Source: Rosellinia necatrix
Taxonomy: Eukaryota; Ascomycota; Sordariomycetes; Xylariales; Xylariaceae
Direction: 5' to 3'
Length of the DNA stretch: 64,000 nucleotides
Assembly (NCBI GenBank): GCA_021209875.1
Contig: JAGYVD010000003.1
Span: 4,278,001-4,342,000, forward strand
Part shown: piece by piece, positions 26,036-36,738 of the stretch
How positions within the stretch are numbered: position 1 is the stretch's first letter
Layout of the letters: each line of letters opens with the position of its first letter
The notes under the pieces: model-generated
What the model saw: only the letters and a program-made list of their open reading frames with translations
What the model was told of the DNA's origin: nothing
Databases searched by the model: none
Made by a program: the position numbers and the translations under genes

Positions 26036-26043
26036 TATATAAA
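26036..26043 (+). promoter_or_regulatory. Candidate TATA box of the YeeE-like gene
   Basis: TATATAAA preceded by CAG and followed by GAGAGGA, about 230 bases before the ATG at 26273. The distance implies a leader of roughly 190-200 nt. Motif-only call. Confidence 0.45.
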
Positions 26044-26272
26044 GAGAGGACCCGTCAAATCTGGCCAGTCAGGATACAGCTGGTGAAGTTGGACGGATAA
26101 AGGGGGAAATTTACACCTACTATTGCCTCAGGGGCAGTAAAGTTTATCGTCTGCCACTGATTCATCTTTGGACCGGGACCAACAAATAACCGAACGAACG
26201 AACGAACGAGTGAAGAACAAGAAAACAAACGGATAAAGAAAGACAACCAGTGGTGCTCGAACAAAATTCCGG

Positions 26273-27488
26273 ATGCTCAGCTCCCTCCTTTCCGGGGCGG
26301 CCTTCGGCGCCGCCCTGACCGCCACGGGCATGTATCAGCCTACCGTGATCCTATCGCAGATGAAGCTTGAGAACTGGCACATGGTACAAACTTTCCTGGT
26401 AGCATCTGGTGCAAGCACGTACGTACAACATACTTATTAGTTTCCTTCCAAGCCGTTATATGCCCATCATGGTGCATTGAACTTGTGTTTCTTTCGATTT
26501 TCAATATATGGATTTACCTAGGTTTATTTTTATTTTTATTTTTTTCTCTATTTCCTTTAACTATCCATACATATTTCAAACATTTACATTACAAAACAAA
26601 TAAACATTTCATCTTATTAACCACCCAAAAAACGACAGGCTCGTCGTCACACTATGCCAAAAACTAGGCTACCTCCACGTCAAGCCCCGTAGCTATTCCT
26701 CCCTGGGCCTCTTCGGGCCCCTCGACGGCAACATCATCGGCGGCTGTATCCTCGGGGTCGGCATGACGCTCTCCGGCTCGTGCCCGGGCAGCGTGTTCGC
26801 CCAGGTCGGCGCCGGCGTGCCCACCGGCCGCTACACGCTCGGCGGATCCGTGCTCGGCGGGATCGTCTGGTCGACCCTCCTCCGCCCCGCCCTGGCATCG
26901 CTGAAATCCAACCGCCGCGAGCCGGCCCCGAAGCCGGAGAACCTGACCGTCCACGGGATCCTGGGGATAAGCCAGGCCGCCGCCGCGGCCGGCGTCGGGG
27001 TCGTGTTCGCCGCCGCCGTGACGGCGATATCTGCCCTCGGGCTCGTGAAGACCCGCGGCCTGGTCGGCCCCGTCCTTGGCGGTTTCCTGGTAGCGGCTGC
27101 CCAGCTCTTCTCCGCGTTGGTCCGTAAATCGCTGCTGGGCACGTCCGGGTCCTTCGAGGAGCTCGGGGATTATATCTCGTGGTTGGCGAAGGGCGGCGGC
27201 GAGGGAAAGCCGAGGTCTTACTCCTCTACGATCGTCGTCACGGGGATGATGCTCGGTGCCCTGGGCCTCTCCCTCGCCGTTTACCTGCCCCCGACGACGG
27301 CCCCGGCCATCGACATGACCACAGTGAGGTTGGTTCTCGGGGGCGTCCTGCTGACGATCGGCGCTAGGATCGGAGGGGGTTGCACGTCGGGTCACGGCAT
27401 CACGGGTATATCGTTGTTGTCCATTTCGAGCTTTGTCACCGTCGCTGCCATGTTTGCTGGTGCGTTTGGCGCAGCCGCAGTGATATAA
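26273..27488 (+). CDS. YeeE/YedE (Sulf_transp) family membrane protein
   Basis: Polytopic membrane protein of 331 aa, related to bacterial YeeE/YedE thiosulfate and sulfur-compound transporters. Exons are 26273-26418 and 26639-27488. The intron has donor GTACGT, acceptor GACAG and a T-rich body. Two internally related halves each carry the hallmark glycine-cysteine loop: GMTLSGSCPGSVFAQ in the first and ARIGGGCTSGHGITG in the second. Many Gly/Ala-rich hydrophobic segments separate them. The extra N-terminal cysteine typical of many bacterial YeeE proteins is not apparent: the matching loop reads TATGMYQPT. The start ATG is followed at once by a hydrophobic Gly/Ala helix and no long targeting peptide, so plasma membrane or an organelle is possible. 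Exon 2 has high GC at third positions. Substrate is inferred only from the family. Confidence 0.88.
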
Positions 27489-28600
27489 AAACGAGTCAAA
27501 TATAAGATAAGGTAGATAAATGACTGAATGACTACTTCCATTTTACTCATAATCTATAATTGCTATCTCGTGTTGTGAAATGGATTATGTATGTAATATT
27601 AGCTTACAGACGTAATATTTCTCAATGCTAACTATCCTGAATCTTCAGTTGCGCCGTGGCCATCCATGAAAACTATTGTCATAATATTTAGTTAATCTTA
27701 CAAAATATACGCGGGCTGCACAGCTTTTCTCGATTGCCCCTTTCTCGGGAGGTCACCGTCGGTCCCGAGTAGCCAGCACATAAAGACCCCGGTCGATCAT
27801 TGATTGGCAACAGGCAGCGAGTCAATGGACGGATAACTTTCGAGCCCGATGGGATTTAGTAACCCAGAGTAAGCACGGGTGGTTCATATATCGCATCCGG
27901 ACGGCGAGAGCTGTCGCAGGATTGGCTCGGCTCTCATGTTCCACGAACGGGCTCCACTGCGTCGGAAACCACGGCGGCGGCGGCATCTCTCTCTGTGGAA
28001 TGCCGGGAAGCCGCGGGATTGGGACGGCGATTATGCAATGCGGAATGCAATGTAAATGCAATGCACCCCAACTTACTTTATTTATGTATGGGAGTGAAAA
28101 AAAGTCTGTCTCGTAAAGCTAAGATGTTACCTATTTCCGCAGCGTTCATTGGACATTCATTATTGGATAATACTACTGGCCTCTCTAGTATTGCTCACCC
28201 ACATACCTACATCTCTAGTACCTACATCTCTAGCTACTCGAGCGGGTTTATTGCGTCGCGCGTGTTATATGGGGGAGGCAGGCGTTCATGCAACAAAGCC
28301 GGGGTGGCACGTTCCAGCGTCTCCAACGGTCGGCGGTATCGAATCTCGTACGTTCCAATCGTCCCACCAAAATAAAAAAATTAAAAAATAAACGAATCCC
28401 CGAGGATGACAGGTAACAATAAGTGTACACTAGGTAGACACATCAACATTTAAGCATAAGCTAGGCAGGGTTTCGAAAGTACGCCGCCACACATCCTTAC
28501 TATGCCGCTCATCAAAAGCGCGCACGAACTGCCATCATTGGTCCAAGTCAGTCCCCCCCTTTCCCATCACTCCCCTTTTCCCCCCTTCCTAAAGGCAGGC
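27489..28600. other. Intergenic stretch between YeeE-like and RidA genes (convergent)
   Basis: AT-rich 3' flank of the YeeE-like gene followed by mixed DNA. Short frames around 27.8-28.4 kb on both strands lack motifs. No gene recognised. Confidence 0.6.
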
Positions 28601-29294
28601 TCAAACCTCCTCCTCCTTCTCCTCCTCCTCCTGCTGCGTTTCCTCCTCCTTCTTTCTCGCCGACCCCTTGACGGCGGTGACCTCGACCTCGATCTTCATC
28701 TCCTCCCTCATGAGCCCGGCCGAGATCATCGTGGCCGCGGGGCGGGCGTGCCCGAACCACCGCCGGAGCACGGGCCAGGCGAGGGGGGAACGCCTCGCGC
28801 TCGGGCACCGTGTACGTGACGCGGACCACGTCCTCGACCGACGCCCCGGCCGCCTCGAGCGCCGCCGCTACGTTGCGCAGGCACTGCTCCGCCTGCTCGG
28901 CGATGTCGGGCGAAAGCGCGCCCGTCTTATAGTCGTAGCTGGTGCGTATACGAAAGTCAGTAAGGGGGGGAAGGGGGGAAGGGGGGGGAGGGGCGGTATG
29001 TAGTTGGTAAGTCTATCTAGTGTAGTAGACAATAAACCCTCGTGTGGAGTTCTGAAATTTTCGGAAACTCTTGCCGATGCCAAAAAGGAAAAAAGAAAAA
29101 AGAAATAAAAAAAAAAATCCAAGAATAGAAAACTCAGGGGTGTTGGAGATAAAATAACGCCGTAAGCCTCGTTTCGCTTCGATTACTTACCCCGTGCATC
29201 CCGCCACGAAGATCAGATCACCTGTGACGACGGCCCGAGAGTATCCGATCTCCTGCTCGAACGAGGAACCAGAGCTGATAAGGGTACGCGGCAT
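28601..29294 (-). pseudogene. RidA/YjgF/UK114-family protein, frameshifted by one base
   Basis: RidA proteins hydrolyse reactive enamine/imine intermediates. Exon 1 is 29294..29191 (MPRTLISSGSSFEQEIGYS, then GDLIFVAGCTG). Exon 2 is 28938..28601, after a 252-nt intron with donor GTAAGT and acceptor CCAG. Exon 2 begins YDYKTGALSPDIAEQAEQCL and continues to EDVVRVTYTV and EREAFP. It must then change frame to give AWPVLRRWFG, RPAATMISAGL and MKIEVEVTAVKG, the conserved C-terminal half. The break falls in a run of six C (28783-28788 on the plus strand reads G6). Removing one base restores the family sequence. A Lys/Glu/Gln-rich tail of about 20 residues (SARKKEEETQQEEEEKEEEV) is unusual. Sequencing error, true pseudogene or +1 frameshifting cannot be separated here. 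Confidence 0.8.
28964..28993 (+). other. G-quadruplex motif inside the RidA intron
   Basis: Four G runs of 7, 6, 8 and 4 bases separated by AA, AA and A on the plus strand. On the RidA transcript this is a C-rich tract about 25-55 nt upstream of the acceptor, so it also serves as a pyrimidine tract. Confidence 0.8.
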
Positions 29295-29919
29295 GTTGGT
29301 TTATAACGCGAAAATAATAATGAAAGGAGACCGGCCCTCTATTACTTGATATTTTAGCCGAGAAACGTGCGTCTGGCAATTGCCCTTGTTCTTCTCGCAG
29401 TCTAACTAATCATCAACGGTCCTCGAAGATAAAAGAGAGCTGCTGTTAGCGTATGGCCGGAAACCGGGAGAGCTAGCCGTGAGTCACGACTATTACAGCA
29501 CAAATAGATACTTAGCCCGGCCATACATGTCAGGATGCTTGGCACTATGAGCCTTCGGTGTTATAGAGTCTCAAAAAAAGCCTCTCGCATTTCCAAATAT
29601 TACGTCGTTACCAAGAAGGAAAAAAAAAAATTCATTTTTTAGCAAATTTGCTATATACTATTGCCCACTAAAACAACCTAAAGAACTAATTTGTACAGTG
29701 GAGGGATGGACGGTTGCTTTCACGGACTCGACTTGGTGGACTGGTGTTCTGTTCCGCAGACACGAGCCTCCTGGATGAGAGAACTGGAGTTTTTGGTGCA
29801 CATCCATTTGAGAAGAGGGAAGGTATCAGCCTTTCCTCACTCAGCCCCCCCAAATCGGACTGCAAATCTGGCAGAGATAGAAACGAGAAGCAAAGACCAC
29901 ACACAATTCATGACATGAC
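29295..29919. other. Intergenic stretch between ARS2 3' end and RidA promoter
   Basis: Tandem minus-strand arrangement: the 3' untranslated region of ARS2 runs into the RidA promoter. It contains an A run and T run near 29620-29640. No further gene recognised. Confidence 0.6.
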
Positions 29920-32743
29920 CTAGTAGTTGAGCTCTCCACCGCCGACTCCGGGGGAGTGGTCCAGATCCTCATAACTCTTTAGGCTACGCCCTTGCACAGC
30001 TTCACGGGGTCCAACTGCAGCCCCGCCGGAGGCCCCATCACCCCATCGGCCAGGCCCTCCCCTACCACGGCCGGCACCTGGCCCATCTTGACCCCAACGC
30101 TGTGGTTGGCGTCGGTCGTAAGGTCCAGCTCGGTTGTGGAATCGTGGTGGCCCACCAACCCCATTACGTCGAATTGGGCCCCCAGTCCGATCGTCGCCAC
30201 CCGCGTTCCATCCTGCAGACTGGACCGCGTTACCGGCCATGAAAGGCATCCCAGGGAGATTTTGGAGGCTAGGGAAAGCGGCTATCATGTTGTTCATCGT
30301 GAAGTTCTGCAAGTTGAAACCTCGCGGGGTGCCCTGCTGCGTTTGCCCGGTTCCCGGGGGGAAATGTCCATTACTATTGGCATCTGTCTTCGATGGGGCA
30401 ATGTGTGCAGGGTCCAGGACGTATGCATTGATTAGATCAAACTGAGCCTGATGTTAGCTTTTTTTCGTACCCGTCTTCGTTGATTTTGCTTACCTCCTGC
30501 TGCATATTCTCAAGCCATTCCCCGTGTCGCTTCTCGACATGTTTCTTCCAGAAATGCTCTTCTTTGAATAGTTTAGAGCACTCAGGAACTTTACATCTAA
30601 ACTTGTGCTCATCCTCCTGCTTGACGAACTTCGCGAGCTCGTCGGTTAAGGCCTCCTCTGTAGCCTTACCTCCGAGTTTGCGGACATCGACGGTTTCAGG
30701 CTCCAGGATCTGCATGATCTTGTCCTCGAATGTCTTAACCCATTTGTACGCTCGTTCGAGCTGTTGTTCGGTTTTTGAAGAGGTATTACGGTATTTGCGA
30801 TCGGGCTCGGGCGCTTCGCCCTCTTCTTCATCCTTCACCTCGCTTCGCTTCTTAGATGGGAAGGGGTCTCCATTTGCACTGGCGCGAGCCACATTCTTCG
30901 ATGCGGAAGAGAGGGTACTTCGTGGGCGGCGAAGGTGCCCACCCGGGCATTTTCGGGTTAGCTCGTGAATAGAGTCGCTTTCAAATACGCAAAAGAAGCA
31001 GAAGTTGAAAACCCGGCGCAAATACTCGATTGTCAGATCGAGCTGTTTCTTCTTGATTAGGAGATCTTCATCATCAACTTCATCGTCGATGATACCCTCC
31101 TCATCTGATTCACCCATCTCGCCCTCTTCCCCGTCGTCCATCGCATCATCAAAGTCTAGATCGCGATCTTTCTTCACCTTCTTCGTGGGGACAGCAGGCC
31201 CAGTAACCTGTAAGCGACCGGCGTTCCTGAGGGATTCAACACGTTCTTCAATTCTGAGAGTAGCAGTGAAGTCAGAACCGAAATCATGCTCAAACCTGTC
31301 AACCAGTCTGTTGGCAAGGACAAGGTCTTTCTCGACCCGCTCAGGCGCAGAGAACAGATCCCATAGAGCCTTTTTACGAGGATTGTTAGGCGGGTTGTGG
31401 ACGCCAACATGACAAACAAAGTCTCCCCTAACTTCGTCTTTGACGGTTTTGCCATTCACTGCCTCCAGGGCCTTTTCCGAGGTAGAGAGGGGTGCAGGTG
31501 ACTTTACATCTATGTCTCCCTCCTCGTCCTTGGGATCTGGACGGTCAAGAGGAGCAGCTATCTCAGGCGCAGGATGCAGCATGACCCATCCCATACGATG
31601 ATACCTTTTGCTAGGGTTCGGGTCGCTCAACGACAGCCATTTGAAGCCGCCTTCGCCCTCGCCAAGATGTTCCTTGCAGAAGGCCTCTAGATTCTGGCGG
31701 CTAACGTGCGGTGCTATTGTCTTGATGAGAAGTGTTGGCTGATCCAGACTGTCATCACGCAGATCATTTCCAGACACGGGAACCAAGTCACCAACCCCTA
31801 GAACTTCATTGGCCGCCGTAGCTTCACCTTCTTCTTTCTCAACAACACCGCCAGCGCCATTGCTTTCGCTCTTTGGAAGACCTTCGAGAGAGAAGTCATC
31901 AAACATGCCTGACTCCAAGTCTTGCTCCCATTGATTATAGGCGCCGCGACGAAAGTCATTAATTTGTGTACGCAACGGATCGCGAGCCTCTGGAACATAT
32001 TTTTCTCGAAACCATTGCTCTTTTTTGTGCTCGGAAACAAAAGTGCGCGCCATCTTCGCTTGTAGATCTTCCCTGTAGGCATCGTATGCGGCCTGGATTC
32101 TCGCCTTCTCCTTGTCACGATCCTCTTGAGATTCGCGCCCACGAGGGCGTTCAGGTTCCCGTCTCCGGCCGGTACGCGCACGCTCTTTCTCCTCTTTGAT
32201 CTTCTCATTGGCGCGCCACCATTCGCCGAAATAGGAAAATCCAACCTGGAATGGCATTTTCACGGGATCGGTCAATGGATTGACGACTGGAGCGGGAGGT
32301 ATCGGGTTGTTATTTGAGCCGGGAACATAACGGTCTATGTTAGCCGGAGGAGAGTTAATCCGGCGACGGTCGTCGCGATCGCGGGGATTGGGGTGTTCGT
32401 CTCTACCGCGGCCTCGGGGTTCGTATCTGTCCACGGCCGGGGGGGAGCGAGAGCGGCGTCGAGTACGATCATAACCTACTAAACAATTAATTTAGTTCTT
32501 TTTGCTCAGCGGCTAGGGCGCTCAGTTGCATCGCTATTTCCAGCCCCAAATGACGAAAGGCAAAGATAACAATCAAGCCTAGAATCAGACAACAGAATGT
32601 AAAAGATTTATTTGGCACGCACCAGGAGAACGCCCACGATAAAAGTTATCCCGGGATTCTTCTTTAACTCTATCGTCTCGAGCACTCCAGGTACGATCAC
32701 TCGGTGACCGGCCCGAGCTATCGCGATACGAGTACGAGTCCAT
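29920..32743 (-). CDS. ARS2/SERRATE homologue (RNA-processing zinc-finger protein)
   Basis: ARS2 links the nuclear cap-binding complex to RNA processing and decay. Exons are 32743..32623, 32475..30494 and 30447..29920, giving 876 aa. The N-terminus is Arg/Ser/Tyr-rich (SGRSPSDRTWSARDDR, then RTRRRSRSPP). The SERRATE/Ars2 N-domain follows (DPVKMPFQVGFSYFGEWW, FVSEHKKEQWFREKY), then an RRM-like block (LLIKTIAPHVSRQNLEAFC, RMGWVMLHP) and a helical region. An acidic insert (DDAMDDGEEGEMGESDEEG) precedes a single C2H2 finger at about C668/C673/H686/H691. The tail is Gly/Arg/Pro-rich (GRGRGGPGRW). The final intron has a GCTAAC branch and two acceptors 6 nt apart (30448 or 30442), both in frame. The first intron also has a NAGNAG acceptor. 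The start ATG 32743 gives MDSYSYRDSSGRS. Confidence 0.9.
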
Positions 32744-34783
32744 CTCGGCGGCTTAAATGTCGGGAGTGTCGGTATATGGGCGGGTTGAGCTGTATGATGC
32801 ACTGCAGGATACGCCTTATATACAAGTGCAGGTCGTTCGCGCGTCAACGGCGGCGGGCCTCGTCGGTCGTCAAGTGATTTCAGCGGATTGCCAGTATGTC
32901 AAATGCCTGTTGTTTGGCGAAGCGCTTGTCGTTAGAGGAATCATTCTGAACGGATTTGCGGGCAGTGATGATGGTAGAAGGGCAGTAGTAATGAAGTAAA
33001 GCGACCGGTGGACGCGCTTGAGGCAAGCAGGAAACGTAAGACGATTTTGACGACCAGTGGCTAGAGCAAAGGCCCTGCAACAAGCAAACGACATGTAGCG
33101 GCAGCAATAAGAGAATAAGTGCCAAGTTTGTCAATGGTTTGTAGAAGCCGTGGTAGGAAGCGGAGTGCTCAGGAAGGAGGAGAGGAACGGCAGGTTACAA
33201 GTTGGGAGCGAGATGTTCAGGAGGCACAGGATTGATGAGGATGAGGAGAATGATGGCGAGGAGGACGAGGATGAGGATGAATTGAAGGGTAAGAGGGGGG
33301 GCCAGAAAAAGGATTGACGAACTGTGCAGACTGTAAATATAAATGGATGTAGAAGAACCAACAGCGATGCCGTTGAGTATTGCCAGTCAATTCAGCCAAC
33401 ATGCGCACTGCGACGGCGAAACGTATTGGAGCTACGCTTTTGTGAGAAGGGAGGACAAAGAGAGAGGCGAGTTGCTCGTTCGTCCCGGTCAGGTTAACAC
33501 CCGTCGCGAGCGCAGCCACGGGTGGGCCCACAGCTCTGTGGGTCTGATCTCTCGACGGCCAATCGTAGCGCTTCACTGAATGGAGAACAGGTACAAGAGT
33601 GGTTGGCAAGCACAGTCTGGAGAAGGTCGGAAACTGTGTAGTTTCTACTGGTCAAACAGCTCTCGCGTGATAATGTTTGTCTTATTCCTCTCCGTCTACG
33701 CTTATAGTTTGTACAAATCTCCTTCTAACGTTTTTAAGCACCAGCATAGATATTTTTTGATCCTAAGTAAGTTTTGGAAGGGTCAAATAGAAATAGAAAG
33801 TGCAATAGGGTTGACTTAAGGTTGTTTATTGCAATGTATTCAAGACCTACATATAATTTCATGAGGTACCTACCCAAGTGGTTAGCCTTGGGCAAGTACT
33901 AGTTACCGAGGTAGGTAATGTTGTCAGGTTACCTGTTGCCGTGGTAGGTACCTATCTACTGCACTACGGCAAGAGGTTAGAGGTTAGGTAGCCAATCCTA
34001 TCTTATCCTCCCTACCTAGGTAGGCGGTTAGTACTCACTTCGGGGTTGCGCTGTCTGCTGAAGAACCAATGTTGGAATGTGACAAGTTGGTACCTTAAAT
34101 GCTGGGTTTTCGTTGAAATTAGATAGCTTAGAATAACTTGTCGTGTCAATACAGATCCACCTAGCTATTCGACACTGAAGGTTCACATTACCAACAGAGA
34201 TTTGCCGCCATTGCTAGAAGCTGTATGACAACGACGCTCAGCAAATACTTAGACATCCATCTGTATTCTTACCCAAGCACATGAGAAGGTAAATTCGGCC
34301 GACACGCTTTCCTCGATAGGCATGGCTCATATGGCTACTGTGGAGTTAGAGTTGCGCTTGGGGGAACCCCGAACCTATGAACCTATGTCTTCGTGCGACA
34401 GGTGGACACTGCTGATGGTTTCGGATCAACGGTCAGAATGGATTGATATCTGTGAACACCAGCAACTACAATGGGCGACCTGCAGCGGTGCAACCTTGTA
34501 CGTCATACCGCCCTGGGCCGAGCCGAGCTCGAAGTTCGACGCTCCAAGCTCGACGCTCCACTAGAGCCCTCTGTAGTTACTTACCGCCATAGCATAGCTG
34601 TTCTCTCCTCTCCCAGTTTTGGAGTCGCAAGTAGTGGACGGTGATGCCCTCAAGGCTACAGTACAATTACCACGTCGATCAACCCACAAATATTGAGCTT
34701 TTAATATCAAACCTATCAAATAAAAATAATCTACAAACCAAGTTTCTTATTCGTATTCCGGGGCCACCCCAGAAATCAATACA
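32744..34783. other. Divergent intergenic region between ARS2 and TspO
   Basis: Holds the ARS2 promoter side, a GA-rich stretch at about 33.15-33.30 kb that gives acidic frames on one strand and Ser-rich frames on the other, and CCTAGGTA-type repeats at 33.86-34.03 kb. No gene supported. Confidence 0.6.
33864..34025. repeat. CCTAGGTA-type palindromic repeat cluster
   Basis: Several GAGGTACCTACC, GGTAGGTACCTATC and CCTACCTAGGTAGG units within 160 bases, in the shared upstream region of ARS2 and TspO. Confidence 0.8.
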
Positions 34784-35491
34784 ATGACGACATACGTGCC
34801 CAGAATTAACACGATACCATACGAGGTGTTCGCCAGTCCCTCGGCGTCCATCCTCCTCCCAATCGCCCTCGGCACAGCCGTGGGCTACAGCACCAAGCGT
34901 AAGCCCATATTCCCACCTTCCCATCATCGTCTTCTCCAGCACGCCTATTTCCGGAGACCCAGCAGACCCTCCTTCACCCGGACCTGGGCGTCCATGTCAT
35001 GTTGACTGACAACGGCATCCGCAGCGGAGCAAACGCAGGACACCTACGGGATGATGAAGCAGCCGCCCCTCCGTCCGCCGCCGTACGTCTTCGGGCCGGC
35101 GTGGACGGCGCTGTACGGCCTGATGGGCTACGCGGCCCACCGGGCCGTGATGCGGGCGTCCGTCGGTTCGCCTTCTCCTGGCGTCTCGGCCGATGGCCTG
35201 CGAACCCTGTACTCGGCCCAGCTCGGCCTCAATCTGACATGGATGCCGCTGTTCTTCGGGTTGCGTCGCCCTGCGTTGGCCTTCGCCAACATTGTGTCGC
35301 TCGTCGGCATCAACGGCTACCTTACGTATCTGTACTTCGGCATTGACGAGGTCGCTGGCTGGTGCATGGTCCCCTACCTGGCTTGGCTTGGGTTCGCGAC
35401 GTATTTGAACGCCGGCGTCGGATACTTAAATCACTGGGACATCTCAGAGTCGACCCTTGTCACGAGAAAGGCGCTCGGCAAAGATAAATAA
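34784..35491 (+). CDS. TspO/MBR family tryptophan-rich sensory (translocator) protein
   Basis: Five-helix membrane protein, in animals the mitochondrial 18-kDa translocator protein that binds porphyrins and sterols. Exons are 34784-34898 and 35025-35491, giving 193 aa. The intron has donor GTAAGC and acceptor GCAG. Family motifs in order: KQPPLRPPPYVFGPAWT with the Pro-Pro-x-x-hydrophobic-Phe-Gly-Pro-x-Trp core, ALYGLMGYAAHR, then LGLNLTWMPLFFGLRRPALA, then AWLGFATYLNAGVGYLN. The N-terminal 60 residues add a hydrophobic stretch (ASILLPIALGTAVGY) before the canonical domain, matching the longer fungal form. The gene converges on the neighbouring mitochondrial carrier with only 191 bases between stop codons. 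Ligand and role in this fungus are not shown. Confidence 0.92.
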
Positions 35492-35682
35492 AAACCCGGA
35501 CGATGATGGTGGGTAATTGGTTAGAATATCTACGACGAGCTTGGCAATAGATACGTATATATACCCCCGTATACAAAAAATGATGGTTTATAAGTGCAAC
35601 CTTTAAGCATATATGCCCCAACGCCGTGCGTGCCCACGTGGTACCGTTATATACATCTAGTTTATTGGGGAGGCCGTCTCAC

Positions 35683-36738
35683 TCACAGTGGCAGATGTCG
35701 CTTCAGACCATCGTAGACCATGAAAATGAAGGCCGAGCTTGGGGCTGACCGCAGGACCGTGATCCCGCATCCCCGGTAGAACCCTCGTAGGCCATGTTGG
35801 GTCCACAAGGCCCTACTCTCCTGCATGAAGGTCCGGTTTTGGCTGGACCCGCCGACGGGGGATGTTTGCATGCGACTCTTGACGGTGTCGGCGGGGAAGA
35901 ACAAGAAGTTATACGACATGCCAGCAGATGCACCGGCTACGGCCTGCTGCCATAAGGGTAACGCCTCTGTCGCGAGTGCATCCTTCTCTAATTGGGAGGT
36001 GGCTGACCGCTCATTTAGAAGATGGAACATCTTGGTGGTTGTTTCTTTCGACCCGAACCAGGCTCCGCAACCGCCCGACTCCCGCAGGAAAGTGCCCATT
36101 TGACCACGCCAGAAACCTCTCACTCCCTCGTATCTATAGACATCGCGGATGACCGACATGATGCTGGGTACCTTGGGTACGCTGCCGTCGACGCTGGATG
36201 GCACCTGGACTTTGCATTTGACGAGCTCGATGGGTGTGAGGACGACGGAGGTGAAGGCGCCGGAAAAGGCGCCTGTGAACCACAGAGCCGACAGAGGGAG
36301 AGCCTGATCCCGCGGACAATAGCCGGAACTGTACACAGCTTCGCGTCCCATGCGCTCGAAGAGGAAGAGGCTGCTCGTTTCGGCGGCGGCGCCGAAGAGG
36401 GGTGCACTGATCCCGCGGTATAGCCCAAGCACGCCATCGGCTTTGATGGATTGTCGGAAACAGTCGAGGGGGCCGGTGTAGCGGAGGGGGAGGTGATCGG
36501 GTTGGGATTGTAGCCTGACCTTGACGGTATCGAAAGGATATTCTATATACTTGCCCACAACGCCGGCGAGCTAGCAATTGCGAATGAGTGGGTGAGTGCG
36601 TCAACCGGGTGGCATGGCCGTAGTGCGACTTACTGATCCGTATGCAAGATCCTCAACTACCTCCATCGCGGCAGATTTTTCTCGCACGACAAGTCGTGGG
36701 GGAATTATAGTGGGAGAGGTTGCCTGTGTTGCAGCCAT
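35683..36738 (-). CDS. Mitochondrial carrier, ornithine/amino-acid type (ARG-13/ORT1-like)
   Basis: Inner-membrane solute carrier of 330 aa, exons 36738..36634 and 36570..35683. Three repeats carry the carrier signature: [26 protein letters not shown] and [13 protein letters not shown], each followed by its conserved glycine helix (for example [34 protein letters not shown]). The GTFLRESGG and [14 protein letters not shown] blocks resemble ARG-13/ORT1, which exports ornithine from mitochondria for arginine synthesis. Related basic amino-acid or carnitine carriers are the alternatives. The 35-codon first exon is the usual short cytosolic leader. Start ATG 36738 is the first Met in the exon, and the intron has donor GTAAGT and acceptor GCTAG. 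The gene lies divergent to the kelch gene (999-base gap) and convergent to TspO. Confidence 0.88.

Larger units (their letters stand above)
24138..26272. other. Intergenic stretch upstream of the YeeE-like gene
   Basis: No gene recognised. It holds CCTAGGTA-type repeats near 24.23 and 24.55 kb, a GT-rich tract at 24.94-25.02 kb, a TATATAAAG at 25497-25505, and the leader of the YeeE-like gene with a short (GAAC)n run near 26193-26206. Confidence 0.6.

Noticed and set aside
28240..28350. Possible tRNA around GGTATCGAATC
   Set aside because: The loop sequence is not a standard T loop and no acceptor stem pairs with either flank.
33148..33320. Acidic Glu/Asp-rich open frame on the plus strand
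   Set aside because: It arises from GA-rich simple sequence, starts after a stop without an upstream ATG, and has no splice-joined partner. The minus-strand Ser-rich frames are its mirror image.
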